64,000 bases of DNA from assembly GCF_014649015.1 (NCBI RefSeq), contig NZ_BMSF01000010.1:124001-188000 (forward strand), read 5' to 3'. The notes beneath the pieces are model-generated. The model was given only the letters and a program-made list of their open reading frames with translations. It made no database searches and was not told the DNA's origin. A program made the position numbers and the translations under genes. The first letter of the stretch is position 1, and each line of letters begins with the position of its first letter. Origin of the DNA: Streptomyces narbonensis (lineage in GTDB: Bacteria; Actinomycetota; Actinomycetes; Streptomycetales; Streptomycetaceae). Shown here in pieces: positions 23,910 through 32,208 of the stretch.

Positions 23910-24553
23910 TGTGCCACCTCGAGGTCGGGTACGACCTTCCGGAGCTCCTCCGGGGACAGCGCGCCCTCGCGCAGCAGCACCGGCACCTTGCCCGTGACGT
24001 CGACGATCGAGGACGGCACGATGCCGGGGGTCGGGCCGCCGTCGAGGTAGACGGAGACGGAGTCGCCGAGCATCTGCTGGGCCGCGTCGCAGTCCTCCGG
24101 CGACGGGTGGCCGGTGAGGTTGGCCGAGGAGACGGCCATCGGGCCGACCTCGGTGAGCAGCTCGATGGCGACCGGGTGCAGCGGCATGCGGATGGCGACG
24201 GTGCCGCGGGTGTCGCCCAGGTCCCACTGGAGGGACGGCTGGTGCTTGGCGACGAGGGTCAGCGCGCCGGGCCAGAAGGCGTCGACGAGCTCCCAGGCGT
24301 GCTCGGAGAAGTCCGTGACCAGGCCGTGGAGGGTGTTCGGGGAGCCGATGAGCACGGGCGTGGGCATGTTGCGGCCCCGGCCCTTGGCGGCCAGCAGGTC
24401 CGCGACGGCCTCGCTGCTGAAGGCGTCCGCCCCGATCCCGTACACGGTGTCGGTGGGCAGCACGACCAGCTCGCCCCGGCGGACGGCGGACGCGGCCTCG
24501 CGCAGGCCCGTCACACGATCGGTGGCCTCGTTGCAGTCGTATCGCCGTGCCAT
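23906..24553 (-). CDS. L-threonylcarbamoyladenylate synthase (Sua5/YwlC/TsaC)
   Basis: A 215-residue YrdC/Sua5-domain enzyme that makes threonylcarbamoyl-AMP from threonine, bicarbonate and ATP for the t6A37 modification of tRNAs. The conserved RRGELVVLPTDTVYGIGAD and KGRGRNMPTPVLIGS (nucleotide-binding KR.K.P type) and SSANLTGHPS motifs are present. It lacks the C-terminal Sua5 extension, so it is the short TsaC-like form with a ~20-residue tail. It lies 50 bp from prmC and overlaps the phosphatase-like gene. Confidence 0.95.
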   Translation of the reverse strand: MARRYDCNEATDRVTGLREAASAVRRGELVVLPTDTVYGIGADAFSSEAVADLLAAKGRGRNMPTPVLIGSPNTLHGLVTDFSEHAWELVDAFWPGALTLVAKHQPSLQWDLGDTRGTVAIRMPLHPVAIELLTEVGPMAVSSANLTGHPSPEDCDAAQQMLGDSVSVYLDGGPTPGIVPSSIVDVTGKVPVLLREGALSPEELRKVVPDLEVAH

Positions 24554-24602
24554 CAGTTCCCGGCCTCCTCGTTCGCGTGGTTCGTCGTCGCAGTCATGGC
24601 GG

Positions 24603-25448
24603 TCATGGCATTGCCTTGCGGGCGGTCGCGAAGCGCGGCCGGTTGTTCAGGTCCGGGTGGTCGGCGGCGTCGGCCCAGCCGGCCTCTTCGTTGAAGATCC
24701 AGGGAACCTGTCCGCCCTGGGTGTCCGCGTGCTCGATGACGACGAGGCCGCCGGGACGCAGCAGCCGGTGGGCGGTGCGCTCGATGCCGCGGATGGTGTC
24801 GAGGCCGTCCTCCCCGGAGAAGAGGGCCATCTCCGGGTCGTGGTCGCGGGCCTCGGGGGCGACGTACTCCCACTCGGTGAGCGGGATGTACGGCGGGTTG
24901 GAGATGACCAGGTCGACCTGGCCGTCGAGCTCCGGGAGGGCGGCCAGCGCGTCGCCCTGGTGGACGGTGACGCGGGAGCCCTCGGCGTTCTTCCGGGTCC
25001 AGACGAGGGCGTCGTCGGAGAGCTCCACCGCGTGCACGCGCGAGCGCGGGACCTCCTGCGCCATGGCGAGGGCGATGGCCCCGGAGCCGGTGCAGAGGTC
25101 GACGATGAGCGGTTCGACGACGTCCATGGCGCGTACGGCGTCTATGGCCCAGCCGACGACCGACTCGGTCTCGGGGCGGGGCACGAAGACGCCGGGCCCC
25201 ACCTGGAGCTCCAGGTAGCGGAAGAACGCCCGGCCGGTGATGTGCTGGAGCGGTTCGCGGGCCTCGCGGCGGGCGATCGTCTCCCAGTAGCGGGCGTCGA
25301 AGTCCGCGTCCTTGACGTTGTGCAGCTCCCCCCGCTTGACGCCGTGCACGAACGCGGCGAGCTCCTCCGCGTCGAAACGCGGTGAGGGAACGCCGGCGTC
25401 GGCCAGCCGCTGGGTGGCCTGGGCCACCTCGGCAAGCAGCAGGTTCAC
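24603..25448 (-). CDS. prmC: Peptide chain release factor N5-glutamine methyltransferase
   Basis: A 281-residue PrmC/HemK that methylates the Gln of the GGQ motif of release factors with S-adenosylmethionine. The N-terminal helical domain (residues 1-75, ending EPLQHITGRAFF) precedes a Rossmann methyltransferase with VDLCTGSGAIALA (117-129) and the substrate-binding NPPY at residues 184-187. It lies 46 bp downstream of prfA, its substrate gene. Confidence 0.96.
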   Translation of the reverse strand: MNLLLAEVAQATQRLADAGVPSPRFDAEELAAFVHGVKRGELHNVKDADFDARYWETIARREAREPLQHITGRAFFRYLELQVGPGVFVPRPETESVVGWAIDAVRAMDVVEPLIVDLCTGSGAIALAMAQEVPRSRVHAVELSDDALVWTRKNAEGSRVTVHQGDALAALPELDGQVDLVISNPPYIPLTEWEYVAPEARDHDPEMALFSGEDGLDTIRGIERTAHRLLRPGGLVVIEHADTQGGQVPWIFNEEAGWADAADHPDLNNRPRFATARKAMP

Positions 25449-25494
25449 GCTGGTCCTCCGTGGTGCGGGGTGGGGCTTACGGAACTTACGCCAC

Positions 25495-26571
25495 TCAGGC
25501 CGCGGCGAGCTTGGCGGCCGAGTCGGCGTCGACGCACGCCTGGATCATCGTGTCCAGGTCGCCGTCGAGCACCTGGTCGAGGTTGTACGCCTTGAAGCCG
25601 ACGCGGTGGTCCGAGATGCGGTTCTCCGGGAAGTTGTACGTCCGGATCTTCTCGGAGCGGTCGACGGTGCGGACCTGGCTGCGGCGGGCGTCGGCGGCCT
25701 TGGACTCGGCCTCCTCCTGCGCGGCGGCAAGCAGCCGGGAGCGCAGGATGCGCATGGCCTGCTCCTTGTTCTGGAGCTGGCTCTTCTCGTTCTGGCAGGA
25801 GGCGACGATGCCGGTCGGCAGGTGGGTGATGCGGACGGCGGAGTCGGTGGTGTTGACCGACTGGCCGCCGGGGCCCGAGGAGCGGTAGACGTCGATGCGC
25901 AGGTCGTTGGCGACGATCTCGACCTCGACCTCCTCGGCCTCGGGCGTGACGAGCACGCCGGCGGCGGAGGTGTGGATGCGGCCCTGCGACTCGGTGGCGG
26001 GCACGCGCTGCACGCGGTGGACGCCGCCCTCGTACTTGAGGCGGGCCCAGACGCCCTGGCCGGGCTCGGTGGCGCCGTTGCCGCCCTTGGTCTTCACGGC
26101 GACCTGGACGTCCTTGTAGCCGCCCAGCTCGGACTCGGTGGCGTCGATGATCTCGGTCTTCCAGCCGACGCGCTCGGCGTACCGGAGGTACATGCGGAGC
26201 AGGTCGCCGGCGAAGAGGGCGGACTCGTCGCCGCCCGCGCCCGCCTTGATCTCCAGGATGACGTCCTTGTCGTCGCTCGGGTCGCGCGGGACGAGGAGCA
26301 GGCGGAGCTTCTCGGTGAGCCCCTCCCGGTCCTTCTCCAGCTGCTTGACCTCGGCGGCGAAGTCGGGGTCGTCGTGTGCCAGCTCGCGGGCGGTCTCGAT
26401 GTCGTCACCGGTCTGCTTCCAGGCCCGGTAGGTGGCGACGATCGGGGTCAGCTCGGCGTAGCGCTTGTTCAGCTTGCGCGCGTTCGCCTGGTCGGCGTGG
26501 ACCGAAGGGTCTGCGAGCTTCGTCTCCAGGTCGGCGTGCTCGCCGACCAGTTCCTCGACCGCCTCGAACAT
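25495..26571 (-). CDS. prfA: Peptide chain release factor 1
   Basis: A 358-residue RF1 that reads UAA and UAG in the ribosomal A site and triggers peptide release. The codon-recognition PAT tripeptide is residues 191-193 (RVPATESQGRIHTS), and the catalytic GGQ is residues 235-237 (SSGPGGQSVNTTDSAV). An N-terminal helical domain and normal length are present. It is transcribed leftwards with prmC. Between it and rpmE lies a terminator, so it may have its own promoter. Confidence 0.97.
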   Translation of the reverse strand: MFEAVEELVGEHADLETKLADPSVHADQANARKLNKRYAELTPIVATYRAWKQTGDDIETARELAHDDPDFAAEVKQLEKDREGLTEKLRLLLVPRDPSDDKDVILEIKAGAGGDESALFAGDLLRMYLRYAERVGWKTEIIDATESELGGYKDVQVAVKTKGGNGATEPGQGVWARLKYEGGVHRVQRVPATESQGRIHTSAAGVLVTPEAEEVEVEIVANDLRIDVYRSSGPGGQSVNTTDSAVRITHLPTGIVASCQNEKSQLQNKEQAMRILRSRLLAAAQEEAESKAADARRSQVRTVDRSEKIRTYNFPENRISDHRVGFKAYNLDQVLDGDLDTMIQACVDADSAAKLAAA

Positions 26572-26615
26572 CGGGGGCTCCTGGGTTTTTCGTCAGTTGC
26601 TACGGGGACGGCAAA

Positions 26616-26659
26616 GCGCCGGTCCCGGCCACCCGCGCGGGGCGACCGTGGACCGGCGC
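26616..26659 (-). terminator. Hairpin downstream of rpmE
   Basis: GCGCCGGTCC (26616-26625) pairs with GGACCGGCGC (26650-26659), a 10-bp stem with a GC-rich 24-base loop, beginning 10 bp after the rpmE stop and ending 45 bp before the prfA start. Confidence 0.65.
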
Positions 26660-26668
26660 AGGGGCTCG

Positions 26669-26887
26669 CTACTTGGCGGAGCCGGCCTTGCCGAAGCGGG
26701 CCTCGAAGCGGGCCACGCGGCCGCCGGTGTCGAGGATCTTCTGCTTGCCCGTGTAGAACGGGTGGCACTCGGAGCAGACCTCGGCACGGATGGTGCCCTC
26801 GGTCAGGGTGCTACGAGTGGTGAACGACGCGCCGCAGGTGCAGCTGACCTGGGTCTCGACGTACTCGGGGTGAATCTCGCGCTTCAA
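26669..26887 (-). CDS. rpmE: 50S ribosomal protein L31, zinc-binding form
   Basis: A 72-residue L31. The start is TTG at 26887, preceded by AGGAG (protein begins MKREIHPEYV). Four cysteines for Zn are present: C16 and C18 in SCTCG and C38 and C41 in VCSECH, so this is the C+ zinc form and not the zinc-independent paralogue. C-terminal FYTGKQKILDTGGRVARFE is standard. It stands alone between the LCP gene and prfA. Confidence 0.96.
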   Translation of the reverse strand: MKREIHPEYVETQVSCTCGASFTTRSTLTEGTIRAEVCSECHPFYTGKQKILDTGGRVARFEARFGKAGSAK

Positions 26888-27033
26888 GGTGTCTCCTAGT
26901 TTCGGGAGGGCTCCGGGTCGCCGCCGCGGTGTTGCGGACAGCGTGAACCGGGGCCGACGTACCAGTCTGCCAGGACCGGCCGCATCTCCCAAAACCGGGG
27001 TCCGGCCGAAAGTATTCCTCGGCTGCCCGGGGG

Positions 27034-28164
27034 CTACCGCACGACGCCGTCGGCCTTGCCGGTGGCGGCGTCCTTCGTGGCCGACGCGGGGATCGGCCGG
27101 TCGGTCTTGAGGGCCTTCCAGACCTGCCCGGACTGGGCCTCCAGCGGGATGACGCGGTTGGGGTCGGTGGGGTCGTACTCGACCGGCAGCGTGATCATGT
27201 GGACGTTCTGGGGGCCGATGCCCGAGAGGCCCTTGGCGAAGCCCATCAGCTCCTGGACCGAGTCGAGCTCGGAGTCCGGGGTGATGGCCTTGGTGGCCGC
27301 GTCGGCGAGGTCGAGGAGCTTGGCCGGGCTGGTGAAGACGCCGACGTCCTTGACCTGGCCGATGAAGGCCTTCATGAAGGCCTGCTGCAGCTGGATGCGG
27401 CCGAGGTCGCTGCCGTCGCCGACGCTCTTGCGGGTGCGGACGAGGCCGAGGGACTGCTCGCCGTCGAGGGTGTGGGTGCCCGGGCCGAGGTCGAGGTGGC
27501 TCTTGGAGTCCTTGATCGGCTGGGTGGTGGTGATCTCCACGCCGCCGAGTTCGTCGATGAGCTTCTTGAAGCCCGTGAAGTCGACCTCGATGTAGTGGTC
27601 CATGCGGATGCCGGACATCGCCTCGACGGTCTTGACGGCGCAGGCCGGGCCGCCGACCTCGTACGCGGTGTTGAACATCGCGCGCCGCTCGCCGGGGACG
27701 GGCGCGCCCTTGCCGTCGGCGCACCGCGGCCGGTCGACGAGGGTGTCGCGGGGGATGGAGACCACGCTGGCCTTCTTGTGGCCCTCGTAGACGTGGACGA
27801 CCATCGCGGTGTCGGACCGGGCGCCCCCCTCGTCCTCGCCGTAGGCGGAGTTGTCGCCGGCGCGGGAGTCGGAGCCGAGGACGAGGATGTCCATCGATCC
27901 GTTGTCGACGTCGTCGGGGCGCTCGGTGCCGAGCTGGGCGTTGATGTCGACGCCCTTGATGTTGCCGTCGAGCTTGACGTACACGTAGCCCAGACCGGCC
28001 CCGCCCAGGACGAGGACCGCGGCGGCCCCCGACAGGAGGATCGTCAGGCGGCGTCGGCTCTTGGCGGGCGGCTTGCGACGGCGGCCGCTGCCCGCGCCTG
28101 GGGGTCCCCCCACGCCCTTGGGGCGTCGGGGGCGTATTCGGCCGCTGGTGTTCTGCTCGGTCAT
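27034..28164 (-). CDS. LytR-CpsA-Psr (LCP) family wall-polymer ligase
   Basis: A 376-residue membrane-anchored LCP protein, expected to transfer lipid-linked anionic glycopolymers onto peptidoglycan outside the membrane. A long basic cytosolic head (RRPKGVGG, RRRKPPAKSRRR) precedes one helix (about residues 41-62). The LCP core follows with LGSDSR, SDTAMVVHV, SIPRDTLV, FNTAYEVGG and HYIEVDFTGFKKLIDELGG, keeping the phosphate-binding Arg/Asp residues. ATG 28164 has GAGGGAAG upstream; upstream in-frame starts lack a site. It follows rho. Confidence 0.94.
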   Translation of the reverse strand: MTEQNTSGRIRPRRPKGVGGPPGAGSGRRRKPPAKSRRRLTILLSGAAAVLVLGGAGLGYVYVKLDGNIKGVDINAQLGTERPDDVDNGSMDILVLGSDSRAGDNSAYGEDEGGARSDTAMVVHVYEGHKKASVVSIPRDTLVDRPRCADGKGAPVPGERRAMFNTAYEVGGPACAVKTVEAMSGIRMDHYIEVDFTGFKKLIDELGGVEITTTQPIKDSKSHLDLGPGTHTLDGEQSLGLVRTRKSVGDGSDLGRIQLQQAFMKAFIGQVKDVGVFTSPAKLLDLADAATKAITPDSELDSVQELMGFAKGLSGIGPQNVHMITLPVEYDPTDPNRVIPLEAQSGQVWKALKTDRPIPASATKDAATGKADGVVR

Positions 28165-28265
28165 CGTCTTCCCTCGGGCCCTCGGTTCACCATATGTGAC
28201 GGCGAAGCGCCCAAAAGGGTTGCATGCGGACCTGTGGGGTTTGGATGAGGCGACACCCGGAAACG

Positions 28266-28302
28266 CACCGCGCCCACCGTGCGAGGCACGGTGGGCGCGG
28301 TG
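28266..28302 (-). terminator. 17-bp perfect hairpin between rho and the LCP gene
   Basis: The arms 28266-28282 and 28286-28302 are perfectly complementary over 17 bp (inner part CCCACCGTGC/GCACGGTGGG) with a GAG loop, about 100 bp upstream of the LCP start and 90 bp downstream of the rho stop. It is the second of two hairpins in this gap and should end rho transcription. Confidence 0.85.
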
Positions 28303-28350
28303 GTTTACGCAGGTCACGACAGGGTTACGAGACCTCGGCCTCTCCCCGGT

Positions 28351-28392
28351 CGCGTGACCTTCGCGTGACGCAGGTCACGCGAAGGTCACGCG
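28351..28392 (-). terminator. 19-bp perfect hairpin touching the rho stop codon
   Basis: Arms 28351-28369 and 28374-28392 form a 19-bp perfect stem with a GCAG loop. The right arm ends at the base next to the rho TGA. Each arm contains the same CGCGTGAC word twice, so alternative pairings are possible. No U-run follows. Confidence 0.88.
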
Positions 28393-30483
28393 TCAGTCGT
28401 CGTTCTTGCCGCCAGGCGTCGTCTTCTGGATCTGGAGCAGGAACTCGCCGTTCGACTTCGTCTGCTTCATCTTGTCGAGGAGCAGTTCGATCGCCTGCTG
28501 CTGGTCGAGCGCGTGCAGCACACGGCGCAGCTTCCAGGTGACGGCGAGCTCGTCGGCGCCGAGCAGGATCTCTTCCTTACGGGTACCGGACGCGTCGACG
28601 TCCACCGCCGGGAAGATGCGCTTGTCGGCGAGCTTCCGGTCGAGCTTGAGCTCCATGTTGCCGGTGCCCTTGAACTCCTCGAAGATCACCTCGTCCATGC
28701 GCGAACCGGTGTCGACGAGCGCGGTCGCGAGGATGGTCAGCGAGCCGCCGTCCTCGATGTTGCGCGCGGCACCGAAGAAGCGCTTCGGCGGGTAGAGCGC
28801 GGTCGAGTCGACACCACCGGACAGGATGCGGCCGGAGGCCGGCGCCGCGAGGTTGTACGCGCGGCCCAGGCGGGTGATCGAGTCGAGCAGGACGACGACG
28901 TCGTGACCCAGCTCCACGAGACGCTTGGCGCGCTCGATGGCCAGCTCGGCGACCGTGGTGTGGTCCTCGGCCGGACGGTCGAAGGTCGAGGAGATGACCT
29001 CGCCCTTGACCGACCGCTGCATGTCGGTGACCTCTTCCGGACGCTCGTCGACCAGGACGACCATCAGGTGGCACTCGGGGTTGTTGTGCGTGATCGCGTT
29101 GGCGATGGCCTGCATGATCATGGTCTTGCCGGTCTTCGGCGGGGCCACGATCAGACCGCGCTGGCCCTTGCCGATCGGCGACACGAGGTCGATGATCCGC
29201 GTGGTCAGCACGCCCGGGTCGGTCTCCAGACGGAGCCGGTCCTGCGGGTAGAGCGGGGTCAGCTTGTTGAACTCCGGGCGGCCGCGGCCGGAGTCGGCCG
29301 CCATGCCGTTCGCGGAGTCCAGGCGGACCAGCGCGTTGAACTTCTCGCGGCGCTCGCCGTCCTTCGGCTGACGCACGGCACCGGTGACGTGGTCACCCTT
29401 GCGCAGGCCGTTCTTGCGGACCTGCGCGAGGGAGACGTACACGTCGTTCGGGCCGGGCAGGTAGCCGGAGGTCCGGATGAACGCGTAGTTGTCGAGGATG
29501 TCGAGGATGCCCGCGACGGGGATCAGGACGTCGTCGTCGGAGACCTGCGGCTCGCCGGCCTGGAAGTCGTCACGGCCACGACGGCCACGGCGGTCGCGGT
29601 AGCGACCGCGACGGCCGCGACGGCCGCCCGCCTCGTCGTCGTAGTCGTCCTGCGGACCGGCCTGCTGGCCACCCTGCTGACCCTGGCTCTGGCCCTGGCC
29701 CTGCTGGCCCTGACCCTGACCCTGGCCCTGGCCGCCCTGACGCTGGCGCTGGCCGCCCTGGCCACCGCCCTGCTGCTCGTCACCCTTGCCGCGCTCGCGC
29801 TGACGGTCACGGCGGTCACGGCGGTCGCCGCGCTCCCCGCGCTCGCCACGGTCACGGCGGCCACGGCCCTCGGCGCCGTCGACGGCGGCCTCGGCCTTGG
29901 CGTCGGCCTGCGTGTCGGCCTTGACGTCCGTACGGGCCTCGGTGCGCGCCTCGGTCTTGACGACCTGGGCGGCCTCGGCCTTGGCCTCGCCCTCCGGCGA
30001 ACCGGCGGGGGCGGTGGCCCGACGACGGCGGCGCTCACCGGCCGGCTGGTCCTCGGAGGCCGGCTGGCCCGGGATGTCGATCTGCTGCTGGGCGACGGCC
30101 TTCTCGGCCTTCTCCGCCTGGGGCGCGGCGGCCTCGGCCGCGGTGTCGCCCGTACGGGTCTTGGAGGTGGCGCGGCGCTTCGGCTTGGTCTCGACAGCCT
30201 CTGTGCCCACTGCGGGCTTCGCGGCCTTGGCGGGCGCGGCGGTTCCCCCACCGGCCTGCGCCTCCTTGATGACCTCGATCAGCTGGCTCTTGCGCATGCG
30301 CGCGGTGCCCCTGATGCCGAGGCCTGACGCGACCTGCTGCAGCTCGGCCAGGACCATGCCGTCGAGGCCGGTGCCGGAGCGGCGGCGCCGTGCGGTGCCG
30401 CCGGTGGCAGCACCTGCGGCGGGCGCGGCGGCGTCGACACTGCTGTCGGCAGTCACGCCCATCAGATCGGTGGTGTCGCTCAC
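28393..30483 (-). CDS. rho: Transcription termination factor Rho
   Basis: A 696-residue Rho, the hexameric RNA helicase that ends untranslated transcripts. The GTG start 30483 (SDTTDLMGV) has an AAGGA site. After the N-terminal Rho_N motif (GMVLAELQQVASGLGIRG) comes a ~200-residue insertion rich in Ala/Lys/Glu and then Arg/Gly/Gln, including a Gly/Gln repeat, typical of actinobacterial Rho and predicted to be disordered and RNA-binding. The RNA-binding and ATPase parts follow (VAPPKTGKTMIMQA, Walker B, VVVLLDSITRLGRAYN, SGGVDSTALYPPKRFFGAAR). A long untranslated leader precedes it. Confidence 0.97.
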   Translation of the reverse strand: MSDTTDLMGVTADSSVDAAAPAAGAATGGTARRRRSGTGLDGMVLAELQQVASGLGIRGTARMRKSQLIEVIKEAQAGGGTAAPAKAAKPAVGTEAVETKPKRRATSKTRTGDTAAEAAAPQAEKAEKAVAQQQIDIPGQPASEDQPAGERRRRRATAPAGSPEGEAKAEAAQVVKTEARTEARTDVKADTQADAKAEAAVDGAEGRGRRDRGERGERGDRRDRRDRQRERGKGDEQQGGGQGGQRQRQGGQGQGQGQGQQGQGQSQGQQGGQQAGPQDDYDDEAGGRRGRRGRYRDRRGRRGRDDFQAGEPQVSDDDVLIPVAGILDILDNYAFIRTSGYLPGPNDVYVSLAQVRKNGLRKGDHVTGAVRQPKDGERREKFNALVRLDSANGMAADSGRGRPEFNKLTPLYPQDRLRLETDPGVLTTRIIDLVSPIGKGQRGLIVAPPKTGKTMIMQAIANAITHNNPECHLMVVLVDERPEEVTDMQRSVKGEVISSTFDRPAEDHTTVAELAIERAKRLVELGHDVVVLLDSITRLGRAYNLAAPASGRILSGGVDSTALYPPKRFFGAARNIEDGGSLTILATALVDTGSRMDEVIFEEFKGTGNMELKLDRKLADKRIFPAVDVDASGTRKEEILLGADELAVTWKLRRVLHALDQQQAIELLLDKMKQTKSNGEFLLQIQKTTPGGKNDD

Positions 30484-30966
30484 GAAGGGTCCTTCCCTGG
30501 AGCGGACGTCGGCCATCTGGCTCGGCGACCGGTTGTGCTGTCCGGCAGCGGTCCCGTGTTGGGTGGACCGTGTCCGGGGCGGTGGTCCCGCCGGGTACGG
30601 CGGAGAGAGAAAACGTGCTGGGGTCCGGCCCGAGCGCCCCCTGCTCGGCCCTCACTGCAGAAGAGCGAGGGGTGTCGTGCCGGTTCCGGAGCGTGCTCGA
30701 AACTGCTCAGGCAGGCTGCTCAGGCAGTTGGGGAGGCTCCCGGAAGAATTGGTGGTCCCTGATGGGGACACTCAGCACCGCGCCACAAAGGCGCCGGGTG
30801 CTGACTTGAGGTTAACACTACCGGCTCCAACAAACATTCCCCCTCTCCCTCACCGGCAATCTCTTGTCCGGTTGTCTTCCGGCGCACCGCGTTGCCCGGG
30901 AGCACCGCCTTGTCCGGAGCACCGCGGGGGGACGCTGCCCGGCGCCCCCCGCCGTCGCGCCGCGCC
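30484..30966. other. rho leader and thrB-rho spacer, no gene
   Basis: I see no gene in these 483 bases. They contain the probable rho promoter and leader and, near 30924-30952, an 8-bp GC stem (GCGGGGGG/CCCCCCGC, 13-base loop) that can terminate the thrB message. A local A+T-rich patch (30800-30845, around GAGGTTAACACTACCGG) is the likely place of the rho promoter on the minus strand, but boxes cannot be assigned safely. Long rho leaders often take part in autoregulation. Confidence 0.5.
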
Positions 30967-31884
30967 CTAGGGCGCCAGCGGCAGCACGCTCGCTCCGGAC
31001 GCGTCGAGGTCGAGCCGGTTCGCGGCCCAGCCCTCGCCCGCCAGTCGGGCGACCTTGTCGGCCGTCCCGTGTTCGGCCAGCGCGAGCACCGTGGGGCCCG
31101 CGCCGGAGATGACCGCGGGGACGCCGTCCGCGCGCAGTCGGTTCACAAGGGCGATGCTCTCCGGCATCGCGGGGGCCCGGTACTCCTGGTGCAGCCGGTC
31201 CTCGGTGGCCGCGAGCAGCAGCTCGGGGCGGCGGGTCAGGGCCTCGACGAGGAGGGCGGCGCGCCCGGCGTTGGCCGCGGCGTCCACATGCGGGACGGTG
31301 CGCGGCAGAAGTCCGCGGGCGGTCTCGGTCAGTACGGGCTTTCCGGGAACGAAAACCACCGGAACGATGGAATCCGAAGGATCCATCCTGATCGCCCGCG
31401 CGGCGCCGGACTCGGTCCAGGCGAGGGTGAATCCGCCGAGCAGACAGGCGGCGACGTTGTCGGGGTGGCCCTCGATCTCGGTGGCCAGTTCGAGCAGGGC
31501 CGCCTCGTCGAGCTTGGCGTCGCCCCCTATGGTCACGGCGCGGGCGGCGACGATGCCGGCGCAGATGGCGGCGGAGGAGGAGCCGAGGCCGCGGCCGTGC
31601 GGGATGCGGTTGGCGCAGACGACCTCGAGGCCGCGCGGCTGCCCGCCGAGCAGGTCGAAGGCCGTACGCAGGGAACGCACGAGCAGGTGGCTCTCGTCGC
31701 GCGGGAGGGTCTCCGCGCCTTCTCCGGCGATGTCGACGTGCAGCCCGGAGTCGGCGACACGGACGACGACGTCGTCGTAGAGGCCCAGCGACAGGCCGAA
31801 GGCGTCGAAGCCCGGGCCGAGATTGGCGCTGGTGGCGGGGACGCGCACCCGTACGGCGGCGGCGCGGAACGCTGGACCGGCCAT
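30967..31884 (-). CDS. thrB: Homoserine kinase
   Basis: A 305-residue GHMP-family kinase that phosphorylates homoserine with ATP in threonine synthesis. The GHMP motif 1 region VRVPATSANLGPGFDAFGL and the ATP-binding motif 2 NRIPHGRGLGSSSAAICAG are intact, as is the C-terminal PAVISGAGPTVLAL. It lies 324 bp after thrC, behind a terminator, so it probably also has its own promoter. Confidence 0.96.
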   Translation of the reverse strand: MAGPAFRAAAVRVRVPATSANLGPGFDAFGLSLGLYDDVVVRVADSGLHVDIAGEGAETLPRDESHLLVRSLRTAFDLLGGQPRGLEVVCANRIPHGRGLGSSSAAICAGIVAARAVTIGGDAKLDEAALLELATEIEGHPDNVAACLLGGFTLAWTESGAARAIRMDPSDSIVPVVFVPGKPVLTETARGLLPRTVPHVDAAANAGRAALLVEALTRRPELLLAATEDRLHQEYRAPAMPESIALVNRLRADGVPAVISGAGPTVLALAEHGTADKVARLAGEGWAANRLDLDASGASVLPLAP

Positions 31885-32208
31885 CGCTCGATGACTCTCC
31901 TTGATTGCGACAACGGTGTTTCGAACAGCGGGTGTTGCGGACTGCTGGTTACTGCAGGTGTTTCGGACAGCGGGTGCTCACGACAGGTGCTCGGGGACCC
32001 GGGGTCCGTTTCGGCCTCGGAGGCGACAACGGCAACAACACCGCGCATATGCGTCGGGGCGGGTTCGGTACAGCCTATCGAAGGAAGGTTCTGTGGCGAC
32101 ATAGGGCGCACAGGAGGCGCACGATGCGTGTCGCGAGCCAACCTGTGCGCCTATGTACGTTCCTGATCGGGTTTCGATCAGGACTTCACCCCGCGCAGAG
32201 GGGTGGGA
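31885..32208 (-). other. thrC-thrB spacer with imperfect direct repeats
   Basis: There is no gene in these 324 bases. Two similar stretches, GTGTTTCGAACAGCGGGTG near 31915 and GTGTTTCGGACAGCGGGTG near 31957, form an imperfect direct repeat about 42 bp apart, just upstream of thrB. They could be a regulatory site or remnants of slippage. The thrC terminator lies at the other end. Confidence 0.6.
32161..32183 (-). terminator. Terminator after thrC
   Basis: TCCTGATCG (32161-32169) and CGATCAGGA (32175-32183) form a 9-bp perfect stem with a 5-base loop, 25 bp beyond the thrC stop. Confidence 0.8.
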
